Shown: positions 43,255 through 52,435 of the stretch, in pieces
Layout of the letters: every line of letters begins with the position of its first letter
Position numbering within the stretch: position 1 is the first letter of the stretch
Source of the DNA: Polyangiaceae bacterium
Lineage (GTDB): Bacteria > Myxococcota_A > Polyangia > Polyangiales > Polyangiaceae
DNA length: 64,000 bases
Direction: 5' to 3'
Assembly (NCBI GenBank): GCA_016715885.1
Contig: JADJXL010000020.1
Coordinates: 558,001 to 622,000 of the forward strand
Notes under the pieces: generated by a model
Databases searched by the model: none
What the model was told of the DNA's origin: nothing
The model's input: only the letters and a program-made list of their open reading frames with translations
Translations under genes and position numbers: made by a program

Positions 43255-44430
43255 CTACGAGCTCGGCACCAGCCGCTGCAGCGCCGCGTCCGCAAGCTTC
43301 GGATCGACATCGCCAATCGCGAGCGCTCCGCCCTTGCTCGGTGTGATGAGCACCCGACACCGACCCCGACCCACGGGCATCAAGTTCGTCAACGCGAAGT
43401 CGAGCGCCACGCCAACCGCAACGATCAACGCGCCCATGCCCAATAAATCCGGCGATCCAGCGCGAGCTCCATCGACGAAGAGCGACACGCCCACGTAGCT
43501 CCCGAGCGCCAAAGCAAACAGCCCCGCATACAGCGCCAAACGCGGGTACCGAACGTCACGCGCGACGCTCGAAAGCTGATCGAGCGGAACCACGATCTCG
43601 CGTTCGCGCACTGTTCGTCCGAGCAGCTCCGTCTTGGCAATCACCGTGAGCGACGTTGGCGATACGCGAAGCTCCGCAGGACTCCGGTACCGCAAGAACA
43701 ACCTGCCCGCCATTCGCGCAAGCGGCACGATCACGAGCAGTCCCGTGATCGCCATCAGCACGAGCGCAACGGGACCTCGCGGCGCGGCGATCATCTCGCC
43801 CGAAGCGGACGCACCTTCGCCCGAACGCGCTGCATTCGCGAGCAGTGCTCCAATGACAGGATCGCGCGTCTCCGTCCCGAGCGACTTGGCCTCTTCGTGA
43901 GCCACGGGCGAATTGCTCGACGCAAGCGCCGCCGCCGCAACGAGAGCTCCCGCTCGCCCGATGGACGCATCACCTGCCTCGATGCGACGAATCAACGCGG
44001 CAGTTTGTCTCCACAAACCATCCGCTTTCGCCCCGAGCGCTGTGTCGATCGATGCGAGCGCATCGATGGACGTATGAGCAGCGACCCAGACGAGCGCATC
44101 GACGACGCGGCGTTCTGCGTCGGCCCCGTCGGGCAGCGACAACGCGACGCCACGCGCGAGCAGCGCAGACAGAAGAGCACGCGTCTCGGGGCGAGCTCGC
44201 GTCGGCGACCCAGGTTCGAGCGCAGTGATGACGTTTCCAAACGACGTATCGGCGTCTTTGGTCGACAGCGACAACTGCGCTGCCGCGTCTTGCACCCCTT
44301 CGGGCAGCGTGATCTTTCGTTCGTCCGCGCAGGTGAATGCAACGGCGTGAACCAGACGAGCAAGCTCGTCTCCACGTGGATGACCTGCAAGTTCTGCGAG
44401 GACTGCTTGGGGCGTGTGGTCAGCGGGCAT
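43255..44430 (-). CDS. Membrane protein, unknown
   Basis: This 391-residue protein has a helical N-terminal half with no signal peptide, then a membrane helix (PVALVLMAITGLLVIVPLAR), a beta-rich PH-like insert (RSPAELRVSPTSLTVIAKTE, with EREIVVPLDQLSSVARDVRY), two further helices (LALYAGLFALALGSYVGVSL and LGMGALIVAVGVALDFALTN) and a last soluble strand pair. The architecture, a soluble domain and a membrane-flanked PH-like domain, occurs in several myxobacterial proteins of unknown role. It is not obviously in an operon with its neighbours, 91 bp and 167 bp away. Confidence 0.7.
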   Translation of the reverse strand: MPADHTPQAVLAELAGHPRGDELARLVHAVAFTCADERKITLPEGVQDAAAQLSLSTKDADTSFGNVITALEPGSPTRARPETRALLSALLARGVALSLPDGADAERRVVDALVWVAAHTSIDALASIDTALGAKADGLWRQTAALIRRIEAGDASIGRAGALVAAAALASSNSPVAHEEAKSLGTETRDPVIGALLANAARSGEGASASGEMIAAPRGPVALVLMAITGLLVIVPLARMAGRLFLRYRSPAELRVSPTSLTVIAKTELLGRTVREREIVVPLDQLSSVARDVRYPRLALYAGLFALALGSYVGVSLFVDGARAGSPDLLGMGALIVAVGVALDFALTNLMPVGRGRCRVLITPSKGGALAIGDVDPKLADAALQRLVPSS

Positions 44431-44520
44431 GTTCGTGGTGCGTGGCTCTCGCGCCTGTCGGGCTCGAATTAGTCCAACGCTCGCGCGCTGGCCAGTAATC
44501 CGCAGAAATCGTCGACCGAT

Positions 44521-46200
44521 CTACTTGGGAGCGCCGGCATCTGCCGCCAGTTTCGCTTGCTGCTCCAAATGCACCTTGGCGAAACCCATGATGTAAATGA
44601 GCTGTTTCCGCGTCACGTGTGTCTCGCCACGGATCATGCTCCCTGTCGACGTAAAGGAAACTTTTCCAATCACTTCCCGTTTGCCGATGATGGGCACGTC
44701 GTACGACCGAACGGCGTCGATCATCGTTTCGAGTTGAGGGGCGTGTTCACGCGCAAGGTCTTCGTCCTTGTCCTGCGCCTCGAGGATCACGTCCACTCCA
44801 CTGTCGTCCGTGGGAATCACGTTGATCCTCAGCCACTTGAGCGAGCTGAGAATTTTCATGACCGCGTCGGGAACCTTGAGTGGCGAACCCTTGAGCGCGT
44901 TGGCCGGTGTGACCGTGTAGAGCGCGATGCCAACGGCGCTCGACTTGTTGAACGGCTTGATCGCCTTGACCTGCGGCAACTGACCTTTTGCATCGGCAGG
45001 CAGCACGACGACGAGGTGTTTGCCGGGGACCATCGCGAAGATGCGTTCACCCTTGTCGGCTTGCGCGATCGCGGCGGGAACGGGCGTATCCGTGAGCCAC
45101 TTTCCAGGGGGATTGCTGCGCTTGACGATGCCGTCGATGGTTGCCCGCGCCTTCGCATCGGGAACGTTCAGGTCCATCACGACGACGACCTTGCGCGAAT
45201 CTCGAAGCTGCGGGCCCGCGATGAGCATGTGATCGATGTCCTTGACGGGATCGATGCCGCTCGAACCGATGAACTGCCGCCATTGCGGGATCGATGCGAG
45301 CACGTCACCGAACATCGCCCCGAGCTCGTACTTGCGCAGGCGATCACCCGCGATGAGGATCTTTACGTTCGGGTTTTTCCCGACCAAACTCGACGGTGAA
45401 CCTGCGACAGCCGTGGGATCACTGGTCCCAACGCCTGCATCGACTGGGCCCGCATCGACGGGTCCAGCGTCGACCGGCCCCGCATCGACGGGTCCAGCAT
45501 CCGGGAGGTTTGTCACTGGATCCACGGGCAAACCAGCGTCGGTCGTAGCGGGGAGAATTCCACCAGACCCGCCGTCGGTCTCGGCACGAGCGATCGGTGG
45601 CTCGGCGTCATGATTTGCACCGGCATCGTTCAGCGTCGGCTCGACGCTCGCATCGCCAGCTCCTCCGTCATCGATGCCCGCATCCATTGCAGCGGGCGCT
45701 GCGTCCGGTTCGGCGTCGAGGTTTGCATCGGCCACGCCGGCGTCGGGCAATTCGCTCGATGCATCGGGCGCTTCGGCATCCACACCGGCGTCGATGGGTG
45801 TGGGATCCGGCTTTTTCGTAGGCGTTGGTGTCGTCGTCGCGACAGGCTCGGTGAAGGTCTCGGGGTCGGGTGGAGCTGCTGGAGCGGTCGTGGTGGGGCC
45901 AGGCGCTGCGGCCGATGGGTCGTCGACGAGGTCGAAGTCGATCGGGATGATGACCTCGCCATCCATGTCGTTGAGCTCGATGGGGCCCGAGTTCCACAGG
46001 ATGGACATCCACAGGAAGAGCCGCGTGGGCACGAATGGAAGGTGCACCAGCAGCGCGACGATCATGGCGATCCTGAAAGCGCGCTTGGCTGGACTACGCA
46101 CGTGGTGCGCTATCGCCCGATCGGGCGTGTCACGCGAACCACGCGGGTGACTTCGTCCTTCCACAGTTCCGTACGGTAGCAGTCGCAGCCGAGCCGTCAT
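44521..46200 (-). CDS. Single-pass protein with long Pro/Asp/Ala linker
   Basis: This is a 559-residue protein from the ATG at 46200: a membrane helix (RIAMIVALLVHLPFVPTRLF), then about 220 residues of disordered Asp/Ala/Pro sequence including tandem GPVDA repeats (15-bp units near 45430-45495), then a folded C-terminal half (LRKYELGAMFGDVLASIPQW, WRQFIGSSGIDPVKDIDHML, with SRKVVVVMDLNVPDAKARAT). It should span the inner membrane with a periplasmic domain. I recognise no function. The type, a single helix and long linker, is common in myxobacteria. It is divergent from the L,D-transpeptidase gene over 72 bp. Confidence 0.72.
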   Translation of the reverse strand: MTARLRLLPYGTVEGRSHPRGSRDTPDRAIAHHVRSPAKRAFRIAMIVALLVHLPFVPTRLFLWMSILWNSGPIELNDMDGEVIIPIDFDLVDDPSAAAPGPTTTAPAAPPDPETFTEPVATTTPTPTKKPDPTPIDAGVDAEAPDASSELPDAGVADANLDAEPDAAPAAMDAGIDDGGAGDASVEPTLNDAGANHDAEPPIARAETDGGSGGILPATTDAGLPVDPVTNLPDAGPVDAGPVDAGPVDAGPVDAGVGTSDPTAVAGSPSSLVGKNPNVKILIAGDRLRKYELGAMFGDVLASIPQWRQFIGSSGIDPVKDIDHMLIAGPQLRDSRKVVVVMDLNVPDAKARATIDGIVKRSNPPGKWLTDTPVPAAIAQADKGERIFAMVPGKHLVVVLPADAKGQLPQVKAIKPFNKSSAVGIALYTVTPANALKGSPLKVPDAVMKILSSLKWLRINVIPTDDSGVDVILEAQDKDEDLAREHAPQLETMIDAVRSYDVPIIGKREVIGKVSFTSTGSMIRGETHVTRKQLIYIMGFAKVHLEQQAKLAADAGAPK

Positions 46201-46272
46201 GGTGGCTGGCGCTGGTGGCACGGTCCTTTCAAGGCGGGGGGTCGAAACGAATTGCAGAGAATTGGATTGATC

Positions 46273-48279
46273 ATGAAGGACCAGCTAGGAAGACCGGAGA
46301 GCTCGTCTGATGTCGAACAAGGCGCGGCTCCTTCTTCAGCGATGGGAAGCTTTTCTGCAGACCGACCCAGATCCGATCAACAACGGCCGAGGCCGCCGAT
46401 GAACTCGCGTCCGCCTGCACATCGCCCGCCCGCAGCGGCTCCTCCGCCTTCGGGTGGGACTGGCTCGACGATCCTCGCCAGCATCGTGGGCTTCACGCTC
46501 GTCGCCAGCGTCGCGGGAGCGGCTGTGTGGGCAAGCGGTTGTCATGGTGATGCGCCTCCGGGCCCCTCCGCGGACAAACCTTCGCGGACAAACCACCTCC
46601 CGGTGCCTCCTCGAGCCGCGACGCCTCCTGCACCGAGCGCATCGGCTCGCGCGGCAACCGCTGCGCCTTCCGTCGCCGATGCAGGCACGGATGCGGCTGA
46701 CGATGCGGCCGTTGCGGAAGCGGAAAAACCCTACACGGGACCGCTCCTCGGCGCGCTCGCTCTGCAGACGCCCGTCTACGCAACGATGGACACGAGCACC
46801 AAGCGCATCGGGTACATTCGACTCGGCGGAAAGGCTCCAGTCGATCCCACGCCCATCAAAAATGCTTCGTGCCAAAAGGGCTGGTACCGCCTTCTCGATG
46901 GTGGATACGTGTGCGGCAAGTACGCCACGACGGACATGTCGCATGCGAGCATTCGCATGGGCATCACGACCCCGAACCTCGAGGAAGTCCTCCCGTACAA
47001 GTACGCGTACAACACGGCGCACGGCACGCCGCTTTATCGTTCCGTTCCGTCGAAGGACGACATGATCAAGTACGAGCCGTACTTGGAGATCGCGAAGAAG
47101 GCGGCGCGCAAGAAGAAGAAGGCCGAAGAAGCCGAGGCAGCAGCCGCTGCTGCATCCTCGGCGACTGTCGCAGAAAGTTCGGCGCCGAAAGAACAAGATA
47201 CGCTCGTGAAGGATTCCTTGCCGCCCTCGGTAGGTGGTGCGGTCCCTTCGAGCGACGATCCGAACGAGGCGGATCGCATCGGCCCTGCCCCGACGCCTCC
47301 TCCGACGATGGCGTCTGCCGATGTCGCCGCGCTGCTCGATGCTGGGCCTCCGGTCGAGGAACCAGAGAAGCCGTGGTGGCAGCAAGAGAAAGGCAAAGCG
47401 CCGAACGTCACGCTCGGTGAGCTCGAAAAAGAAGGCGACGCGACGATGGCCAAGCGCATGGTCAAAGGCTTCTTCGTCGCGGTGGACAAGACCTTCTCTT
47501 GGAATGGACGCTCTTGGTACAAAACCACCGCGGGTCTCGTGGCGCCGAGCGACCGCATGTACATCACCAAGCCGCACACGACACAGGGCATCGATGTTCC
47601 CGAAGGCGCCAAGCAGGTCGGGTTCATCCTGTCGAAGTCGTCGAAGTTCGAGGTCGACGTGGAGCAGAAGACCGTGAAGGTCAAAGGCCCTGCGCCTCGA
47701 TTCACCGCGGCTGGACTCACGGGCGTCGAAGCGACGGTCAAGTCGGTCGTGTACCGACAAACCACCGAAGGTTGGTGGATGAAGGCTGCCGACATGACGT
47801 ACACGGAAGCTGGTCCGCCGCCGGCAGATCTGGCGCCTGGCGAGAAGTGGATCGACGTCAACCTCACGCGCAAGACGCTCTTGGCGATCGAGGGGGACAA
47901 ACCCGTCTACGCAGCGCTCGTTTCACCTGGGCGCAGGTCGAAGAACAAGAAGAAAGACCACTCGACCGTCAAAGGCACGTTCCGCATTCGCGAAAAGCAC
48001 ATCGCGGTCACGATGGATGGCGATGGAACGGCCGCGGGCGATTTGCCCTACAGCATCGAGGATGTCCCTTACGTGGCGTACTTCGAGGGGTCGTATGCGC
48101 TGCACGGAGCGTTCTGGCACAACAACTTCGGCCGAGAAATGAGCCACGGTTGTGTCAATCTCTCGCCGCTCGATGCCAAGAAGATCTTTTTCTGGGCCGA
48201 GCCGAAGTTGCCACGCGGTTTCCACGCCGTTTGGTCGACCAAGGAAAACCGCGGGACGCTCGTCGTGGTTCACGACTAG
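46273..48279 (+). CDS. L,D-transpeptidase, YkuD family
   Basis: This is a 668-residue protein from the ATG at 46273: a Pro-rich cytosolic start, a membrane helix (64-86, TILASIVGFTLVASVAGAAV), a Pro/Ala-rich linker, and a long central region with SH3-like repeats. At the C-terminus is the YkuD catalytic motif HGAFWHNNFG followed by SHGCVNLSPLDA, with the nucleophile cysteine in HGC and its histidines. L,D-transpeptidases cross-link peptidoglycan or anchor lipoproteins to it using a cysteine instead of serine. The long linker region sets it apart from small YkuD enzymes. Confidence 0.92.
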   Translation: MKDQLGRPESSSDVEQGAAPSSAMGSFSADRPRSDQQRPRPPMNSRPPAHRPPAAAPPPSGGTGSTILASIVGFTLVASVAGAAVWASGCHGDAPPGPSADKPSRTNHLPVPPRAATPPAPSASARAATAAPSVADAGTDAADDAAVAEAEKPYTGPLLGALALQTPVYATMDTSTKRIGYIRLGGKAPVDPTPIKNASCQKGWYRLLDGGYVCGKYATTDMSHASIRMGITTPNLEEVLPYKYAYNTAHGTPLYRSVPSKDDMIKYEPYLEIAKKAARKKKKAEEAEAAAAAASSATVAESSAPKEQDTLVKDSLPPSVGGAVPSSDDPNEADRIGPAPTPPPTMASADVAALLDAGPPVEEPEKPWWQQEKGKAPNVTLGELEKEGDATMAKRMVKGFFVAVDKTFSWNGRSWYKTTAGLVAPSDRMYITKPHTTQGIDVPEGAKQVGFILSKSSKFEVDVEQKTVKVKGPAPRFTAAGLTGVEATVKSVVYRQTTEGWWMKAADMTYTEAGPPPADLAPGEKWIDVNLTRKTLLAIEGDKPVYAALVSPGRRSKNKKKDHSTVKGTFRIREKHIAVTMDGDGTAAGDLPYSIEDVPYVAYFEGSYALHGAFWHNNFGREMSHGCVNLSPLDAKKIFFWAEPKLPRGFHAVWSTKENRGTLVVVHD

Positions 48280-48287
48280 GCGGTGAC

Positions 48288-48346
48288 GCTGGGCCCGGGT
48301 TTGCACGCTCGCTTCGCGCGTAGCGAGCACACGGACGGGGCCCAGC
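48288..48346 (+). terminator. Long hairpin after the transpeptidase gene
   Basis: GCTGGGCCC (48288-48296) pairs perfectly with GGGCCCAGC (48338-48346), and an inner stem GCTCGCT/AGCGAGC adds stability. It begins 9 bp past the stop. There is no T-run, so termination would be of the GC-rich type. Confidence 0.5.
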
Positions 48347-48431
48347 CATGCGTCCGCAGAGCCTGCTTGCTTCTCAAATCGTCCGCTCCCCTTGACTTGA
48401 CGCTTTCCCTGGCACACTTGTTGAGCCCGTC

Positions 48432-49463
48432 ATGGACCAATTTTCGGCCCATCTCGATCGCGGTTGGGATCTCGTTCAGCGTGGTGACACACGTGGAGCC
48501 GAGGCCTCTGCACGTCGTGCACTCGAACTCGATCCCAGCTCACCCGAGGCGCACAATCTGCTCGGCTACGTTGCGGCTCTCGAGGGAGACGGCGAAGAAG
48601 CCATCGAGAACTACCGCCAAGCCATTGCCCTCGACGAAACGTACCTCGAAGCGATGTTGAACGCGGCCGAGGTGTACATCCATCCACTCGGAGACTTCGA
48701 CCAAGCGATCGATATGTGTGATCAAGCCCTGGATCTTGCCGAAGTGGAGGAAGAGGTCATCGACGCTTTGCTTTTGAAGTTCGATGCGCTGCTTGCCAAG
48801 GGGGAGATGGAAGAAGCTGCCGAGGTGGTCGCAAAAATTCCCCCGGGACCTTACGAAAATCCCAACCACGCTTTTCTCGTCGGTCGAGCGCTTTACGAAA
48901 TCGGACAAACCGAACGAGCTGGCGCGCTCATCGAAGAAGCTGCGCAGAAAGAACCGACGCACGCCGAAGCTCAGTATTACTTGGGGCTCGTGCGTGACGA
49001 ACGAGGCGACATACGCGGTGCGACGCAGGCGTTTCTTCTTGCGCGCGAGCTGGACGTCGCGATGGGTTTGCCCCCGTGGGCGCCGGGGCGTGAAGCGTTC
49101 GTCGCGGTCGCTCAGCAAGCGGTGCAAGCGCTCAATCCGGTGCTTCGCCGTTACATCGACGGGGCCGATGTCTACATTTCCGATGCTCCTGGTGTGGAGC
49201 TCGTCGCCGAGGGAGTCGATCCGCGGGCGCTCGTGATCCTCGATGGACTCGCGATCGAAGACGACCTGGGTCTCGAGCTTGGGCTGCACATGCACGACGA
49301 GCCTCCGTGCACGCGGGTGTTCATTTATGCGATCAACGTGGTGCGTCTTGCCGGGAGCGCGGAGGCGATCGAGCATGAGATCACGGCGGCGCTCGAACGG
49401 GAGATCACCGCAACGTTCCTCGAGGCGGAGCAGGCCGAACGGCCGGAAAGCGAGCTCAACTGA
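48432..49463 (+). CDS. TPR protein with degenerate zincin domain
   Basis: This 343-residue protein starts with four or five TPR units (AEASARRALELDPSSPEAHN, LLGYVAALEGDGEEAIENYR and so on, to about 210). The C-terminal 130 residues resemble the small zinc-peptidase family PF06262: the framing strand (CTRVFIYAINVVRLAG) and the helix with HEITAALEREI at the HExxH position. Only the His-Glu pair is kept; the second His of HExxH is missing, so the peptidase is probably inactive. It may act as a binding protein. No signal peptide. Confidence 0.75.
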   Translation: MDQFSAHLDRGWDLVQRGDTRGAEASARRALELDPSSPEAHNLLGYVAALEGDGEEAIENYRQAIALDETYLEAMLNAAEVYIHPLGDFDQAIDMCDQALDLAEVEEEVIDALLLKFDALLAKGEMEEAAEVVAKIPPGPYENPNHAFLVGRALYEIGQTERAGALIEEAAQKEPTHAEAQYYLGLVRDERGDIRGATQAFLLARELDVAMGLPPWAPGREAFVAVAQQAVQALNPVLRRYIDGADVYISDAPGVELVAEGVDPRALVILDGLAIEDDLGLELGLHMHDEPPCTRVFIYAINVVRLAGSAEAIEHEITAALEREITATFLEAEQAERPESELN

Positions 49464-49519
49464 CACGCCGGGCTTTCGCAAGTGAGTTGCTTGTCGCAAA
49501 GGGTGGGTGCGAATAGGCC

Positions 49520-50002
49520 ATGTCTAGCGTGACGCCTCGCCAAGCAGCCGCTCGCAAGCGCAGCCGCGCGCTGGCGGTGGTCGTGTATTACGGGCTGATT
49601 GGCGTGATTTGCATTGCTGCGACGGCACAAATTACACAGCAGTTGTTTTACCAGCCCAAGGTCGCCGCGCCGTATGCGAGCTGTCATGAGGGTCTGTCGG
49701 CTCTGGTGTCGGCCATCGAACGAGCGCGTCACGCGGCTCCCGGAACGGATGGCGAGGACCCTGCCATCGAGCGGTTCCGGACGGCGCTGAAGCCCGAGTG
49801 GACGTACTTCGATAGCGTCGCGGATGCTTGTCGAGGTTCCGTCAAGGATGAAGGCGCACTCGACGCCATCGAGCGGCTCCGCTATGCGGAGGAACATGCA
49901 GTGCGTCGCGAGGCTGGTGATCTGGCGCCGCTTCGGCGCAAAGTCCAAGCGATTGTCGACACCGAACTAACTCAGCGCGCTGCGCCCTCTCGAGTGCCCT
50001 GA
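49520..50002 (+). CDS. Small single-pass membrane protein
   Basis: This is a 160-residue protein with a positive start (RQAAARKRSR), one membrane helix (ALAVVVYYGLIGVICIAATA) and a helical exported or cytosolic domain (ASCHEGLSALVSAIERARHA, with SVADACRGSVKDEGALDAIE). Two cysteines (CHEG and ACRG) could form a disulfide. I recognise no family. It lies 56 bp after the TPR gene and 24 bp before the helicase gene, on the same strand, so it may be part of their transcript. Confidence 0.6.
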   Translation: MSSVTPRQAAARKRSRALAVVVYYGLIGVICIAATAQITQQLFYQPKVAAPYASCHEGLSALVSAIERARHAAPGTDGEDPAIERFRTALKPEWTYFDSVADACRGSVKDEGALDAIERLRYAEEHAVRREAGDLAPLRRKVQAIVDTELTQRAAPSRVP

Positions 50003-50026
50003 CGACGCACACCGCAGCAGGAACGA

Positions 50027-52321
50027 ATGACTGACCATAGCTCCACTTCTCAAGGCGCCACCGACGTTCGGACGAGCGACGTCCAGCAGGCGAAAGAGCC
50101 TTCTGCAGCTTCTGCGCCGACGTTCGACGTGCTGCCTCTTTCCCCCGAGCTCCGCGAAACGCTCGCCGAGATCGGCTACCTCAATCCCACGCCCGTGCAG
50201 GTTGCCGTTTGGGAGCCTGCTACGCGCGGGCGCGATGCCGTCGTTCAAGCTCGAACGGGGACCGGAAAAACAGCTTCGTTCGGCCTCCCGATCGTCGATC
50301 ACATCGTCAAACGATCGGCTGCGCAGGTGCAGGTGCTCGCGCTCTGCCCCACGCGCGAGCTTGCCGTTCAAGTGACGACCGAGCTCGAAAGGCTGGGAAA
50401 ACGAAAGGGAATTCGCATCACTGCCGTGTATGGCGGTGCGCCGATGCCCAAACAGATCGACGCCATCGCGGGTGGTGCGCAAGTCATCGTGGGCACGCCT
50501 GGCCGCGTGCTCGATCATCTCCGCCGCGGCACGCTCGACCCGAAGCACGTTCGCCTGCTCGTGCTCGACGAATGCGACGAGATGCTTTCGATGGGCTTCG
50601 AACGCGAGCTCAGCGCCATCCTCGAACGTTTGCCCGCGGATCGCCAGACACTCCTGTTTTCCGCGACGCTTCCGCCCGACATCGAGCGAATTGCTCGCAA
50701 CAAGCTCCGCAGTCCGGAGTTCTTGACGCTGTCCGGCGATCACATCGGCGCGCTCGAAATCAACCACTTCGTCTACATGGTTGCGGGGGACAAACTCGGA
50801 TCGCTCGTACGCATCATCGAAGTCGAAAACCCCGAAAACGCGATCATCTTCTGCAACACGAAAGAAGAGACCGAAGTGGTCGCCGCTGCGCTCAGCCGTC
50901 AAGGATTCGACGCGGATTGGCTCAACGGCGACTTGCCACAATCCGATCGCGAACGCGTCATGGCGGCGACGCGCGAGGGCAGACTTCGCTTCCTCGTCGC
51001 AACCGATGTTGCAGCGCGCGGCATCGACGTCTCGCACGTGACGCACGTCATCAACTACGACTTTCCGCAAGATGCGGAATCGTACGTGCATCGTACCGGA
51101 CGAACCGGTCGTGCTGGACGAACGGGCACGGCGCTTGCGCTCATCACGCCGCGCGACATCGGCGGCCTGTATCTGCTGCGACTCACCTACAAGATTCGTC
51201 CCATCGAGAAGCAAATTCCATCCGAAGGCGAACTGGCGACGCGAACCGAAACCGACCTCGTCAACATGCTCGCCGAAGCCTTCATCCCGCAAGGCGCGCA
51301 TCCGGATGATTTGTCGCTCGCGAGGCGCCTTTTGTCGCACGACTCCTGCGAGCGCATCCTTGCAGGCCTCTTGCGCAGTCATCTCGGTGCTCGCCCCACC
51401 GCGCGCGATGAAGCCGCAGCCGCACGTCGCGCAACTGCCGCACCGAAACCCGCACCGAAACGCGCGCCCGCGGAAGCTCCTGCAGCGCCGAAACCACAAG
51501 CACCACCCGCAGCTCCTGTCGTGGTTGTTCCCGACGAACCCGCAGCAGCGCCCACCGAATTGCGTGAAGCTCGTGCTGCAGCCCCCGTCGAGCGTGAACC
51601 GCGTGAAGGCCGTGAGCGTGAAGGGCGTGAGCGACGCGTACGTCAGCGTCGTGAAACGCGTCCCGAAATGCCGCGCCCTCCAGCAAGCTCGCGCATGCCG
51701 ACCCGCGCCGCTGCGGAAGAGGCGCCCGCTCGCCCCCTGCCCGCTCGGCCGCGCCCAAGCGCCCCCGAGCAGGCGGCCATCGCACCGACTGCACCCGTCG
51801 TGCCGACTGGACCCGTCGTGCCGGTGAATGCATCCGAGCCACTACCGCCGCCGGCGACTCCAGCACGTCCGCCGATACGTCACGCGGACTTTTCCACATG
51901 GCAGCCGCCTGAAGAAGAAGGCGACGACGAGCCTATCTTGCGTGACGCTCCTGCGTTACCTGCCGCGCGCGAGGCGACGACGCCGATGCATCGAGCTGTC
52001 GAACCGCAGGCGGCCGCAGCGGCATCGGGTGACTACGCGGAGATCTTCGTCAGCGTCGGGCGTCGAGATGGTGTGCGAGCTGCGGATTTGCAAGAGCTAT
52101 TGCTCGACCACATCGGCATCGACAAGGACGACGTCAAGCGCATTCGCGTACGCGAGCGCAATGCGTTCGTGAGCATTCGCCGATCCGAAGCGCAACGAGC
52201 CATTGACGGCATTTCCAAAGCTTCGTGGGGCAACAGGCCGCTCACTGCGGAGATTGCGCGCGAGCGTCCCATGGGCGGCAGCGGCGCGGATGCCGACGCG
52301 GATCCAGCTTTCGAGAACTGA
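50027..52321 (+). CDS. DEAD-box-family RNA helicase with DbpA-like RNA-binding domain
   Basis: This 764-residue helicase unwinds RNA using ATP. Motif Q is NPTPVQ, motif I ARTGTGKT (75-82), motif II DECD (181-184) where DEAD is usual, motif III SAT (212-214), and motif VI HRTGRTGR. The C-terminal part holds a long Pro/Arg/Glu-rich linker and ends with a DbpA/CsdA-type RNA-binding domain (FVSVGRRDGVRAADLQELLL, then KDDVKRIRVRERNAFVSIRR). It fits the CsdA/DeaD group, used in cold adaptation or ribosome assembly. The DECD change keeps both acidic residues and should not abolish ATPase. Confidence 0.93.
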   Translation: MTDHSSTSQGATDVRTSDVQQAKEPSAASAPTFDVLPLSPELRETLAEIGYLNPTPVQVAVWEPATRGRDAVVQARTGTGKTASFGLPIVDHIVKRSAAQVQVLALCPTRELAVQVTTELERLGKRKGIRITAVYGGAPMPKQIDAIAGGAQVIVGTPGRVLDHLRRGTLDPKHVRLLVLDECDEMLSMGFERELSAILERLPADRQTLLFSATLPPDIERIARNKLRSPEFLTLSGDHIGALEINHFVYMVAGDKLGSLVRIIEVENPENAIIFCNTKEETEVVAAALSRQGFDADWLNGDLPQSDRERVMAATREGRLRFLVATDVAARGIDVSHVTHVINYDFPQDAESYVHRTGRTGRAGRTGTALALITPRDIGGLYLLRLTYKIRPIEKQIPSEGELATRTETDLVNMLAEAFIPQGAHPDDLSLARRLLSHDSCERILAGLLRSHLGARPTARDEAAAARRATAAPKPAPKRAPAEAPAAPKPQAPPAAPVVVVPDEPAAAPTELREARAAAPVEREPREGREREGRERRVRQRRETRPEMPRPPASSRMPTRAAAEEAPARPLPARPRPSAPEQAAIAPTAPVVPTGPVVPVNASEPLPPPATPARPPIRHADFSTWQPPEEEGDDEPILRDAPALPAAREATTPMHRAVEPQAAAAASGDYAEIFVSVGRRDGVRAADLQELLLDHIGIDKDDVKRIRVRERNAFVSIRRSEAQRAIDGISKASWGNRPLTAEIARERPMGGSGADADADPAFEN

Positions 52322-52435
52322 ACCGAGGTGGCGGGCGTCGAACGGCGCGAGTGACCGACGATTTCGGGCGCGCAGCAATTCGACGCCAGCCACCGAGCAC
52401 ACTTCTCGCTTGTCGCGCGCGTCCGTCCGGTTCAG

